A DNA stretch of 7,707 nucleotides from Candidatus Bipolaricaulota bacterium (GTDB lineage Bacteria > Bipolaricaulota > Bipolaricaulia > Bipolaricaulales > Bipolaricaulaceae). How positions within the stretch are numbered: the stretch's first letter is position 1; the number at the start of each line of letters is the position of its first letter. The stretch is from assembly GCA_021163465.1 (NCBI GenBank), contig JAGGWU010000089.1, positions 1-7,707 of the forward strand. Reading direction: 5' to 3'. Under the pieces are notes generated by a model, which was not told the DNA's origin, did not search any database, and worked only from the letters and a program-made list of their open reading frames with translations. A program made the position numbers and the translations under genes. This document shows positions 1 to 6,975 of this stretch, in pieces.

Positions 1-81
1 CCCCTCCTGCAACCCCCGTGCGAGCTCCACCCCCAGGGCCACCGTCTCCTCAGGCCCCTCGGTGATCACCACCCGCTCCAT
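1..81 (-). CDS. tsaE: Probable TsaE, tRNA t6A biosynthesis ATPase (N-terminal 27 codons only)
   Basis: The gene starts at ATG 81-79 and runs off the left edge, so only 27 residues are visible. They read MERVVITEGPEETVALGVEL, followed by ARGLQEG. The pattern of a short beta strand, then 'E-T-x-A-L-G-x-x-L-A-x-x-L-x-x-G', matches the start of TsaE proteins, where the next residues would be the Walker A loop; that loop lies outside the window. TsaE is the small P-loop ATPase that works with TsaB and TsaD to make threonylcarbamoyladenosine at position 37 of ANN-decoding tRNAs. The ATG lies 3 bp after the pheT stop with only a weak GGGG upstream, so translation is probably coupled to pheT. The identification rests on a short N-terminal signature and could be wrong; another small P-loop protein is the main alternative. 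Confidence 0.6.
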   Translation of the reverse strand, partial: MERVVITEGPEETVALGVELARGLQEG

Positions 82-84
82 GGC

Positions 85-2481
85 TTAACCCCGCAGGCGT
101 ACACCCAGGGGCTCGAGGCGCGCCAATATCCGCCCGACCGCCTCCTCCACCTCCTCCGAGGAGAGGGTGCGGTCCGGATGGCGAAATACCACCTCGTAGG
201 TGAGGGACCGCGTTCCCTCGGGGATGCCCGCGCCGGTGTAGAGGTCGTAGAGGAAAACGGACTCCACCAGCTCCTCGGCCAGGATGGCCCCCCGGACCCG
301 GCCCTCCGGCACCCCGACGGGGACGAGGAGGGAGAGGTCCCGCTTGGAGGCGGGGTACCGGGCCAGGGGCTCGAACCGGATCTCTTCCCGGGCTTCCCTC
401 AGGGGCAGCAGGGAGATCTCTAGCATCAGCACCCGGGGGTTCCCGGGGATGTCCCCCGCCGCCTCCGGCGTCAGCTCCCCCAACCACCCGATCGACATCC
501 GTGACACGTGATGGGTAACGCGTGATGTGTCTTCTTTTTCTGCCCCCGTTACGCGTGACGCATCACGCGTCACCAAGTAGATGCCGGCACGGCGGAAGGG
601 ATGAAGCCAAGGCGCGTCGATCTCCCCCAGCTCAACCCCCTTCACCCTGAGCGCCGCAAGGATCCCCTCCAAGATCCCCTTGAGATGCGAAGGTCCGAAG
701 TGTTCCTTTCCGGCTAAGGGGATCCCGGTACGCCCGGCCAGCACCACCCCAAGGCGGTCCTCTTCCACCACTCCATCTCCGCGCGAAAGGAACACCCGGC
801 CCACCTCGAAGAGGGCCAACCCTTCTGCTTGCGAGGCGAAGTTCTCCCGCACCGCTTCCAAAAGCCCATGGCGCAGTGAGGCCCTGAGGCCTTCCTGTCC
901 CACCGCCATGGGGTTCTTAAGCCGGACCTCGGCGGCGTCCATGGGGACGAGCCCGGGGGTTAGGATCTCCTGCAATCCCAACGCAGTGCAAATCCTCCGC
1001 ACCTCATCGGCAAATTCTTCCCGGGAGTCCTTCCCGCCCCGTCGCAAAGGGACCACCGGGGGAACGGCGGGGATCCGATCATATCCATAGATCCGGGCTA
1101 CCTCCTCGATGAGGTCTATCTCCCGCTCCAGGTCGGTGCGGTGGGGGGGCACCCGTACCCGGAACCGGTCCCCTTCGGTTCGAACCTCCATCTCCAGGCG
1201 TTCGAGACACTCCCGGAGCTCACCTTCCGGGATCTCCACGCCCAATATCTCCCCCACTCGGGCTTTCCTCAGGGAAATGATCCGAGCTCTTTTCGGTTCG
1301 GGATAGGCCTCCGCCGCCCCGCGGGCCACCCGTCCCCCGAGGTATTTGGCGTAAAAATGGCAGGTGCGCCGGGACCCCAGGTCCGCAAGCTCCGGGGAGA
1401 GGTTCCGCTCGAACCGCAGCGATGCCTCGGTCTGGAGTCCCACCGCCCGGGAGCCGCGCCTGATCCGGGCGGAGGAGAAGTTGGCCGCCTCCAGCAGCAC
1501 ATCTACCGTATTTTCCGAGACCTCGCTGTCCTCCCCACCCATGATCCCCGCCAGGGCAATGGGGCGCTCCCCGTCGGTTATGAGGAGGACCTCCGGGGTG
1601 AGCTCCCTCTCCACCCCGTCCAGCGTCCTCATCCTCTCCCCCGGCCTGGCCCGCCGGACATGGATCCACCGCGAGGGGATCCTTGCCAAATCGAAAGCAT
1701 GGAGGGGCTCCCCGAGCTCCAACATGACGTAGTTGGTGACATCCACCACGGGGTGCAGAGGCCTCATTCCCGCCTTGTAGAGCCGTGCCGCAAACTTCAG
1801 GGGAAGGGTCCCCTGCCCCACCTCGATCTCTCGGGCGATGTAGCGGGGACAGTCCCTGGGGTCCTCCAGCGTTACCCGGAAATCGATGGGGGGGTCGGTC
1901 TCGGGAAACGAGAGATCGAGCTCCTTGAGCTCACACCGGAAGAGGGCGGCGAACTCGCGGGCGATCCCGTAAATCCCCAGGAGGTCCGGGCGGTTTGAGG
2001 TGATCTTCAAGGAAAGGACCGTGTCGGGAAGCTCGAGGAGGCTGCCCAGATCCTCCCCGCCCTGCGGCCCGGGAAGGATCCAGATGCCGGTGGACTTTTC
2101 CTCCAGCAACAGATCCTGGGCCGAGAGGATCATCCCTTGCGACTTCACACCCCGTAGGGTCACGGCCTTGACCTCTAGGCCCGAGGGGAGACGTGCCCCC
2201 GGCAGGGCAAGCGGGGCCCATGCCCCTTCCTCGAGGTTCGGGGCCCCCGAAACGAGGGTGTAAACCCTGCCGCCGGCCTCCACCTCGCAGACCTTTAGGC
2301 GGTCGGCATTGGGATGGGAGACGACCCTCACGATCTTCCCACAAACCACACCCTCGACGGGTCCAAGCTCCCGGATGTCCTCCACCTCCAAGCCCGCGAG
2401 GGTTAGGCGCTCCACCAACGCCTCCCGATCCATCTCGGGAAGTTCGACGTATTCGGAAATCCAGCGGAGTGAGACCCGCAT
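85..2481 (-). CDS. pheT: Phenylalanine-tRNA ligase beta subunit
   Basis: This is the beta chain of the cytoplasmic (alpha-beta)2 enzyme that charges tRNA-Phe; this subunit carries the editing and tRNA-binding modules. The 798 residues show the full bacterial order. There is an N-terminal MRVSLRWISEYVELPEM segment, then an OB-type tRNA-binding domain at about 40-155 (HPNADRLKVCEV, VKSQGMILS). The B3/B4 editing domain is at about 210-385 (HPVVDVTNYVMLELGEPLHA, GIMGG, TEASLRFERN). The B5 domain is at about 400-472 (PPHRTDLEREIDLIEEVARI), followed by the catalytic-like core at 485-695 and the anticodon-binding FDX-ACB domain at about 703-798 (RYPASKRDLSLL). ATG 2481 is set by the conserved N-terminus and by GGAGGGG six to nine bases upstream, just after the preceding stop. 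Residues 637-663 are an unusual repeat-encoded insert (see separate entry). pheS, usually the gene immediately upstream, is not adjacent. Confidence 0.97.
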   Translation of the reverse strand: MRVSLRWISEYVELPEMDREALVERLTLAGLEVEDIRELGPVEGVVCGKIVRVVSHPNADRLKVCEVEAGGRVYTLVSGAPNLEEGAWAPLALPGARLPSGLEVKAVTLRGVKSQGMILSAQDLLLEEKSTGIWILPGPQGGEDLGSLLELPDTVLSLKITSNRPDLLGIYGIAREFAALFRCELKELDLSFPETDPPIDFRVTLEDPRDCPRYIAREIEVGQGTLPLKFAARLYKAGMRPLHPVVDVTNYVMLELGEPLHAFDLARIPSRWIHVRRARPGERMRTLDGVERELTPEVLLITDGERPIALAGIMGGEDSEVSENTVDVLLEAANFSSARIRRGSRAVGLQTEASLRFERNLSPELADLGSRRTCHFYAKYLGGRVARGAAEAYPEPKRARIISLRKARVGEILGVEIPEGELRECLERLEMEVRTEGDRFRVRVPPHRTDLEREIDLIEEVARIYGYDRIPAVPPVVPLRRGGKDSREEFADEVRRICTALGLQEILTPGLVPMDAAEVRLKNPMAVGQEGLRASLRHGLLEAVRENFASQAEGLALFEVGRVFLSRGDGVVEEDRLGVVLAGRTGIPLAGKEHFGPSHLKGILEGILAALRVKGVELGEIDAPWLHPFRRAGIYLVTRDASRVTGAEKEDTSRVTHHVSRMSIGWLGELTPEAAGDIPGNPRVLMLEISLLPLREAREEIRFEPLARYPASKRDLSLLVPVGVPEGRVRGAILAEELVESVFLYDLYTGAGIPEGTRSLTYEVVFRHPDRTLSSEEVEEAVGRILARLEPLGVRLRG
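493..573 (-). repeat. Palindromic repeat element inserted in frame within pheT
   Basis: Arms at 501-527 and 547-573 are inverted repeats that pair at 22 of 27 positions across a 19-base spacer (528-546). The stretch is built from a short vocabulary: CACGTG at 505-510 and ACGCGT at 518-523, 551-556 and 565-570. The arm-internal words are spaced 14 bp apart. There is also a direct repeat at a 33-bp offset: 515-531 against 548-564, 13 of 17 identical. Thirty-three bp is 11 codons, so the translated insert contains DASRVT (640-645) and DTSRVT (651-656). The surrounding PheT text, GIYL before and IGWLGEL after, is normally joined by a turn of about four residues, so roughly 23 residues are extra. 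The element keeps the reading frame open. No second copy occurs in this window. Its identity as a dispersed genomic element is inferred from its structure. Confidence 0.8.
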
Positions 2482-2490
2482 CGCCCCTCC

Positions 2491-5136
2491 TTAGATCCCC
2501 GAGGCCACGCCGAAGGAAAGCTTCCCTTCCCCGAATTCGGGAAGCAAGGGATAGACGATCCCCCCTACCAATTCGAGCTGGATGAAGCCTCCCAGGGCCT
2601 CCACCCTCCCCACCAATACAGCCCCGGTCTCGGCCAACCAAGGGCCATCGTCCAACCTGGCCGCGTTGAGGAAGAGGCCCAAGGTAACGCTGTTTAAAAG
2701 GAAAAGATCTCCCACACGGTACTTCTCCTCCCAGGGCGGAAGCCAAAGGGAGGAACGAAGGGAAAGCTTGGCCCGTCCGGTTCCCTGGAAGGTGGAGAAC
2801 TCCTCCAGCCCGAACTCAAAAAGCTGGGGCACGTCCCCCGTGGCCCGGCCCAAACCCGCGCCCAGCTGGAGGTAGGTTCGCGGCGCCAGCCGGAATTCTT
2901 TGCCCCCTGAGATCCAAAAGCGGTACGAACCATCGCTATAGATGAGGGAGATATCGCCCCAGTATACGTCGTTCACCGTTTCGGCCCATTGGATGTCCAA
3001 GAAGGGGGCGAACTGGGTGTCGGGGAGCTTGAAGGCCCCTAAGCTGGCGGTCCCGGAAAGGCTCCACGTTTCTCCCGGCGTCCCCACTTCGGGGGTGGTC
3101 CAAAGGTAGTGGGTCCAGGCCAATGCCCCGATCAGGCCCACATCGTCCCTGACCTGGGCCCATGCGTTCAGCTCGCCGGCGCGACCGTAGCGCACAAATC
3201 CCGCCACATACCGGGATTGGGGAAGAACGGCCCAGGCGAAGCGGTCCATGTATCCCCCTTGGATCGCCCCGGTAGTGGGATCGAGCACCTTCAGGTAATA
3301 GGCATCGAGGGGAAAGTGGTTCTTCCCCAAGATCACCACAAATCTGCGGGGGTAATGGTTGTTGAGCCGGTCGATGTCGGGCACCCGGTGCTCGGGGTCC
3401 ACCGTGGCCCGGACGGGGCGAAAATCGGTGGAAACGGTGATGACCTCCACCGGGTTTTCGGCGCCGGGGGCCCAGACGAACCGCTTCTCTTGGCCTTCCT
3501 TTTCGCCTACCAAGATGACCTCCACCGGCAGGGGGCCTTCCCCGTGAAAGCGGAGCTCTACCTCCGCTTCGAACCCACCTCCCTCGGCAGGACGCACACG
3601 GAGGGATGCCACCTCGTAGTCGGCCTGGGCCTCCCCGGTGACCCAGGAGGCGAAAAAGGGTTCCAGATCGATTCCGGTGGCCTCCTCCAGGGCGGACCGC
3701 AGCCCCGCTACCGTGAGCTCGCCCCCCAGCAGGCGGTCGTGGAGAGAGCGGAGGACCTTATGGAACCTCTCCTCGCCCACGTAGGTCGCCAGGGCACGAA
3801 CGATGAGGTAGCCCTTGTCGTAGATCCGGACATAGTCGGCGTTGTGGTAACGCACCTCCCGGAAAGGCTTCACCACCGCCTCGTCGAACCCCATAAAAGC
3901 GGTCTGTAGGTACGGGAGCTCCACCAAATGTTCCCGTAGGTTCACGAACCCCAGTATGTTCTCCATCATCTCCTCCCCGAGGCCCTTGAGCTCGGGCACG
4001 AACACGTTTCCCCCTTCGGCCCCGTAGGTCTTCTCGTACCAGGAAACGGCGAGGTATTGGGCGAAGGCCTCGGAAAGCCAGTTTTCGGCCGCGAAGTCCA
4101 CCCCGATCCCGATCCCCCACCAAAGGTGGGCGAGCTCGTGGGCGAGGACGAACCGGGTCACCCGGGAGAGGATCCCCTTGGCGGTGAGGTCCATGCGGTC
4201 GAAGTACCAGCGGGAGAGGAACACGATCCCGTCGGCGGCGAAGCTCGCCCCCGGCTTGTTGGGGTGCATCACGAGGAGGATCCGCCGATAAGGGCATGCC
4301 CCGAACCGCTCCTCATACCAAGGCAGGATCTCCAACGCCTCGGTGGCCAACGCCCGCAGCTCCTCCTCGAATCCAGGGAGATACCAGCCCTCGATGAGGA
4401 AATCCTTCCCTTCCAGGGTAAATGAGCGAAGCTCCCCCTCCTTGGCGAAGAAGAGGGCCGGGCTGCGCACAGGCCGGTTCCAGCGGGCCTCATATGTCAC
4501 CCGCTCCCTTCCTACCCTCACGCTCACCTCATCCCCCGGGAGGGCGGCGACCCATCCTTTGGGAAGGGAAAGTTCGACGGAATACGCGTAAGCGGGGAGG
4601 CGAAACCCATATTCCTCCCACGTCTCGGGGGTCACGGGATAGAGCAGGGGGTACCAGCCGAAACGCCAGGTGTGAACGTCCCCCAACCGACCGGGCTCAC
4701 CCATGGAGGTATAGGGGAAGCGGGTGCGGAAGAAGATGACCAATGTTCCAGGGGCCCCTTCGGGAAGCTCCACCCGCATGATCCCATCGTCCAGGGAGTA
4801 GGTCTGCGTCACTGCGGGCAACGGAAGCAAGGTATAGTCGAGCGCTTCTTCCCTCCCGTCGCCCTTCCACAGGACCCGCTCGATAATGGTCCAGGATGGA
4901 TCGAAGCCCAAGGGGTAGGTGGCATCTAAGGCCCGGCCCGAAAGGTAGGGATTGGGTTCCCGACCTAAGTTGGCCAGAAGCAGAAAGTAGGCCTGTGCCG
5001 GCGCGGCATCGAAGGAGATGGTCTCCATCCCCGAAACGGTGTGATCCTCGGGATTGAAGTTCGCTTGAAGGGAGATCTCCGCGGCCAGACCTGCAATAGC
5101 CCAAAGAAAAAGCACGGATACAATGATAGGTCTCAT
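2491..5136 (-). CDS. Exported M1-like zinc metallopeptidase with C-terminal predicted outer-membrane beta-barrel
   Basis: The 881-residue protein begins with a Sec signal peptide (hydrophobic core at residues 4-17, likely cleavage after A19 in GLAA|E). An N-terminal beta-rich region is followed by a gluzincin domain. The zinc motif HELAH is at 333-337 and the third ligand E356 lies in NWLSEAFAQY, giving the exact HExxH-x18-E spacing of M1 aminopeptidases. The catalytic-type tyrosine is Y439 in YDKGY. An all-beta domain at about 500-590 ends in DPEHRVPDIDRLNN, as in other exported M1 proteins. From about 598 to 881 come alternating hydrophobic/polar strands rich in Gly and aromatics (YRFWISGGKEF, TYLQLGAGLG, FIQLELVGGIVYPLL), which I read as an outer-membrane barrel. 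The GAMEN exopeptidase motif is replaced by GASFAAD (296-302), so aminopeptidase activity is uncertain. The last residue is Ile, not the usual aromatic. The start is supported by GGGAGGG about 5 bases upstream, 14 bp after the preceding stop. Confidence 0.85.
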   Translation of the reverse strand: MRPIIVSVLFLWAIAGLAAEISLQANFNPEDHTVSGMETISFDAAPAQAYFLLLANLGREPNPYLSGRALDATYPLGFDPSWTIIERVLWKGDGREEALDYTLLPLPAVTQTYSLDDGIMRVELPEGAPGTLVIFFRTRFPYTSMGEPGRLGDVHTWRFGWYPLLYPVTPETWEEYGFRLPAYAYSVELSLPKGWVAALPGDEVSVRVGRERVTYEARWNRPVRSPALFFAKEGELRSFTLEGKDFLIEGWYLPGFEEELRALATEALEILPWYEERFGACPYRRILLVMHPNKPGASFAADGIVFLSRWYFDRMDLTAKGILSRVTRFVLAHELAHLWWGIGIGVDFAAENWLSEAFAQYLAVSWYEKTYGAEGGNVFVPELKGLGEEMMENILGFVNLREHLVELPYLQTAFMGFDEAVVKPFREVRYHNADYVRIYDKGYLIVRALATYVGEERFHKVLRSLHDRLLGGELTVAGLRSALEEATGIDLEPFFASWVTGEAQADYEVASLRVRPAEGGGFEAEVELRFHGEGPLPVEVILVGEKEGQEKRFVWAPGAENPVEVITVSTDFRPVRATVDPEHRVPDIDRLNNHYPRRFVVILGKNHFPLDAYYLKVLDPTTGAIQGGYMDRFAWAVLPQSRYVAGFVRYGRAGELNAWAQVRDDVGLIGALAWTHYLWTTPEVGTPGETWSLSGTASLGAFKLPDTQFAPFLDIQWAETVNDVYWGDISLIYSDGSYRFWISGGKEFRLAPRTYLQLGAGLGRATGDVPQLFEFGLEEFSTFQGTGRAKLSLRSSLWLPPWEEKYRVGDLFLLNSVTLGLFLNAARLDDGPWLAETGAVLVGRVEALGGFIQLELVGGIVYPLLPEFGEGKLSFGVASGI

Positions 5137-5150
5137 CTTTCCCTCCCCGA

Positions 5151-6443
5151 TTAACTTTCTTCTTCCGTCTCCTCCGGAAGTATGGTGATTCTAACCGATC
5201 GGATCTCCCGTTTGGTGGCCTCCTCCACGGTAAGGAGGGCGCGGCCGATCTTCACCCGGGCCCCGGGGTCGGGGAGGTCCTCCAAGGCGTGAAGGATCAG
5301 GCCGGAGATGGTCACCCCCTCGTCCTCGGGGAGGTCCAATCCCAGGGTGCGGTTGACCAGCTTTATCTCCGCGTCGCCGTCCACCAGCGCCTCGTTCACC
5401 GAGAGCCGCTTTATGAGCTGCTTGGCGCGGCGCTTGTCGTACTCGTCCTCGATTTCCCCTACGATCTCCTCCAGGATGTCTTCCAAGGTCACGATCCCCG
5501 CCACGCCCCCGTACTCATCTACCACCACCGCCATGTGCACCCGCTCCCGTTGGAACTCCCGCAAAAGCACGTTTATGGGCTTGGTGGTGGGGGTATAGTA
5601 GACGGGGCGTAAAAGCTCCCTCAGGGGCCGTTCCTCCCCGTTGGTGAAAAGCGCCAGAAGATCCTTCACGTAAAGGATTCCCACGATGTTATCCCGGATC
5701 TTCTCGTAAACGGGGTAGCGGGAGTGGCCGTCCTCCACCACGAACCGCAGGACCTCCTTGAAGGGGGTGTCCACCTCGATGGCCTTCATCTCGGTGCGGG
5801 GGACCATGACCTCTTCCACGGTGGTGTCCTCGAGCTCCAGGATCCGGCGGATCATCTCCCCCTCGTGGTAGGGGAGGATCCCCTTCTCTTGCCAGATCTT
5901 CACCAGCTCCCAAAGCTCCTCTTCCTCCACCTCGTAGCTCCGCTCCCGTTCCTCCAGCTCCACCCCGAAGATCCTGAGGAGCCCTCCCGCCATGCCCCGG
6001 AAGGCACGGATGAGGGGGTTCAGGGACTTGGTGAGCTTCCAGACAGGGTTTATCACGATGAGGGTCCAGGTCTCGGCCCGGTGCTTGGCCCAGTTCTTGG
6101 GGGTGATCTCGCCGATGAGGAGGAGCGAGGCCGTCATCACTGCGGTGGAGACGAGGCCCGTGACGTAGCTTGGAACCCCTGGAGGAAGGAGCCGCAGAAA
6201 GAGCAATGTGGCCAGGGCCGAGGCCCCCACGTTCACGAGGTTGTTGAGGATGAGGAGAGCGGTTATGAAGTCATTGGGCTCCTGCAAAAGATGTTGCAGG
6301 GCCTTGGCCTTCTTGGGGTAGCGCTCGGAAAGGTAACGGATCTTGAGCTCAGGGAGGGCCGTGAGGGCCGTCTCCGATCCCGACGCCAGCGCGGAAAGAA
6401 GGAGCAGGAGGAAAAGCAGCAAACCTTGCGATCCCGCGGACAA
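5151..6443 (-). CDS. CNNM/CorC (HlyC/CorC) family membrane protein with CBS pair
   Basis: The 430 residues have the standard three-part build. A DUF21/CNNM transmembrane domain covers about 5-150, with hydrophobic segments near 5-22, 57-86, 93-112 and 125-140 and the family signatures SGSETALTALPELK, LNNLVNVGASALAT and GEITPKNWAKHRAE. A cytoplasmic CBS pair covers about 212-335 (VMVPRTEMKAIEVDTPFKEV, VVDEYGGVAGIVTLEDILEE). A CorC/HlyC C-terminal domain covers about 350-425. Family members are linked to Mg2+ (and sometimes Co2+) export or homeostasis, with the CBS pair sensing nucleotide or Mg2+. The substrate here cannot be read from sequence. The start is TTG at 6443: an in-frame TAA at 6449-6447 leaves no earlier start, and the first membrane segment follows at once. 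It is the first gene of the minus-strand cluster, next to the divergent promoter region. The link to the downstream peptidase and pheT is positional only. Confidence 0.93.
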   Translation of the reverse strand: MSAGSQGLLLFLLLLLSALASGSETALTALPELKIRYLSERYPKKAKALQHLLQEPNDFITALLILNNLVNVGASALATLLFLRLLPPGVPSYVTGLVSTAVMTASLLLIGEITPKNWAKHRAETWTLIVINPVWKLTKSLNPLIRAFRGMAGGLLRIFGVELEERERSYEVEEEELWELVKIWQEKGILPYHEGEMIRRILELEDTTVEEVMVPRTEMKAIEVDTPFKEVLRFVVEDGHSRYPVYEKIRDNIVGILYVKDLLALFTNGEERPLRELLRPVYYTPTTKPINVLLREFQRERVHMAVVVDEYGGVAGIVTLEDILEEIVGEIEDEYDKRRAKQLIKRLSVNEALVDGDAEIKLVNRTLGLDLPEDEGVTISGLILHALEDLPDPGARVKIGRALLTVEEATKREIRSVRITILPEETEEES

Positions 6444-6450
6444 CCCTTAC

Positions 6451-6458
6451 ATCACCCC
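6451..6458 (-). promoter_or_regulatory. Shine-Dalgarno site supporting the TTG start of the CNNM gene
   Basis: On the minus strand GGGGTGAT lies 7 bases before TTG 6443. In its wider context it matches the extended anti-SD complement AGGAGGTGAT at 8 of 10 positions. The nearby ATG (6452-6450) is followed directly by TAA and cannot be used. This decides for the TTG start. Confidence 0.6.
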
Positions 6459-6466
6459 GTTGATGA

Positions 6467-6472
6467 ATTATA
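6467..6472 (-). promoter_or_regulatory. Putative -10 box for the minus-strand operon
   Basis: A perfect TATAAT reads on the minus strand at 6472-6467, in the only AT-rich patch of the divergent spacer. The expected transcript start is near 6460, giving a leader of about 17 nt that just includes the Shine-Dalgarno site. No convincing -35 hexamer is seen: the 17-bp-spaced candidate TAGGAC matches consensus poorly. Confidence 0.5.
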
Positions 6473-6474
6473 CT

Positions 6475-6551
6475 GATTTCCTGGCGGACGTCCTACGGAA
6501 GCGCCCAGGAGGAATCGGAGGAAAAGGCTACAAGCCAGGGAGGGGATTGGG
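6475..6551 (+). other. accB 5' leader/spacer with no recognisable riboswitch or gene
   Basis: This stretch is purine-rich near its end: GGGAGGGG lies about 6 bases before the GTG start and serves as the ribosome-binding site. An earlier AGGAGGAAT at about 6507-6515 resembles a second Shine-Dalgarno but is not followed by a useful start codon. I see no stable hairpin or terminator. Confidence 0.4.
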
Positions 6552-6974
6552 GTGGAAGTGGACCTGGAACTGCTTCGTAAGCTCTGTGCGCTGTTGAAGG
6601 AAGAGGGCTTGAGCGAGCTCACCCTGGAGGAGGGGGGGTGGCGGATCACGCTGAAGCGGGAATTCCCCATCGTGGTCGGCCAGCGGGAGGCAATTCCCCA
6701 GCCCGAGTCCGCCCCAGAGGGGGCCGAGGAGGAGTTCCACGTCATCCGGTCCCCCCTGGTGGGGACCTTTTGGCGACGGCCGAACCCTGACTCCCCGCCC
6801 TTCGTAGAGGTGGGGGACCGGGTGGAAGAGGGCCAGCCCCTCTGCATCATCGAGTCCATGAAGGTGATGAACGAGATCCGGGCCGACCGGGCCGGGGTGA
6901 TCCGGGAGATCCTGGTGGAGGACGGAAGCCCGGTGGAGTACGGAGAGCCCCTTTTCAAGCTCTCTCCGGAGTAG
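6552..6974 (+). CDS. accB: Biotin carboxyl carrier protein of acetyl-CoA carboxylase
   Basis: AccB carries the covalently bound biotin that is carboxylated by AccC and then passes CO2 to acetyl-CoA at the AccAD transferase, the first committed step of fatty-acid synthesis. The 140-residue protein has a short N-terminal segment (about 1-36: VDLELLRKLCALLKEEGLSE, then WRITLKRE). A Pro/Glu/Ala linker of about 25 residues follows. The C-terminal biotinyl/lipoyl domain (about 63-138) has HVIRSPLVGTFWRRPNPDSP, a FVEVGDRVEEGQ turn and the biotinylation motif ESMKVMNEI with acceptor K104. The domain order is that of bacterial AccB; the linker is shorter than in E. coli (156 residues in total there). 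The start is GTG 6552 with a good upstream GGGAGGGG; the in-frame GTG two codons later is a less well-spaced alternative. accC starts one base after the stop. Confidence 0.95.
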   Translation: MEVDLELLRKLCALLKEEGLSELTLEEGGWRITLKREFPIVVGQREAIPQPESAPEGAEEEFHVIRSPLVGTFWRRPNPDSPPFVEVGDRVEEGQPLCIIESMKVMNEIRADRAGVIREILVEDGSPVEYGEPLFKLSPE

Positions 6975-6975
6975 G

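Larger units (their letters stand above)
6446..6474 (+). promoter_or_regulatory. Putative promoter for accBC
   Basis: CTTACA at 6446-6451 (4 of 6 to TTGACA) is followed after 17 bp by TATACT at 6469-6474 (5 of 6 to TATAAT). The predicted start near 6481 gives a leader of about 70 nt to the accB GTG. The -10 shares four bases with the minus-strand -10, so the two promoters would compete for, or jointly use, one polymerase-binding site. This is prediction only. Confidence 0.45.

Noticed and set aside
501..573. Possible CRISPR fragment or transcription terminator at the GTGACG/ACGCGT repeats
   Set aside because: There are only two arms in opposite orientation with a 19-base spacer, no regular repeat-spacer array, and no U-tract after the hairpin in either direction; it is inside a continuous pheT frame.
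493..573. Frameshift or assembly error in pheT at the odd segment
   Set aside because: The frame continues without a stop and the conserved PheT text resumes correctly on both sides, including a complete FDX-ACB domain.
1141..1998. Long plus-strand open frame (285 codons) opposite pheT
   Set aside because: It is antisense to unmistakable PheT domains, is Pro/Gly/Arg/His-rich as expected from a GC-rich shadow frame, and has no recognisable domain.
1931..2746. Minus-strand open frame overlapping the pheT start and the end of the peptidase gene in another frame
   Set aside because: It crosses the junction of two well-supported genes and has no domain signal; it exists because of GC-rich codon bias.
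3109..3909. Plus-strand open frame (266 codons) opposite the peptidase gene
   Set aside because: It covers the reverse complement of a gene with conserved zinc-peptidase motifs; its composition is typical of an antisense frame and there is no ribosome site.
5724..6476. Plus-strand open frame (250 codons) opposite the CNNM gene
   Set aside because: It is His/Leu/Gly-rich text that mirrors the CNNM coding strand; it matches no family and its end overlaps the promoter region.
6444..6551. Possible riboswitch or small RNA in the divergent spacer
   Set aside because: At 108 bp with no stable conserved fold visible and no terminator, nothing beyond promoter and ribosome-site elements can be supported.
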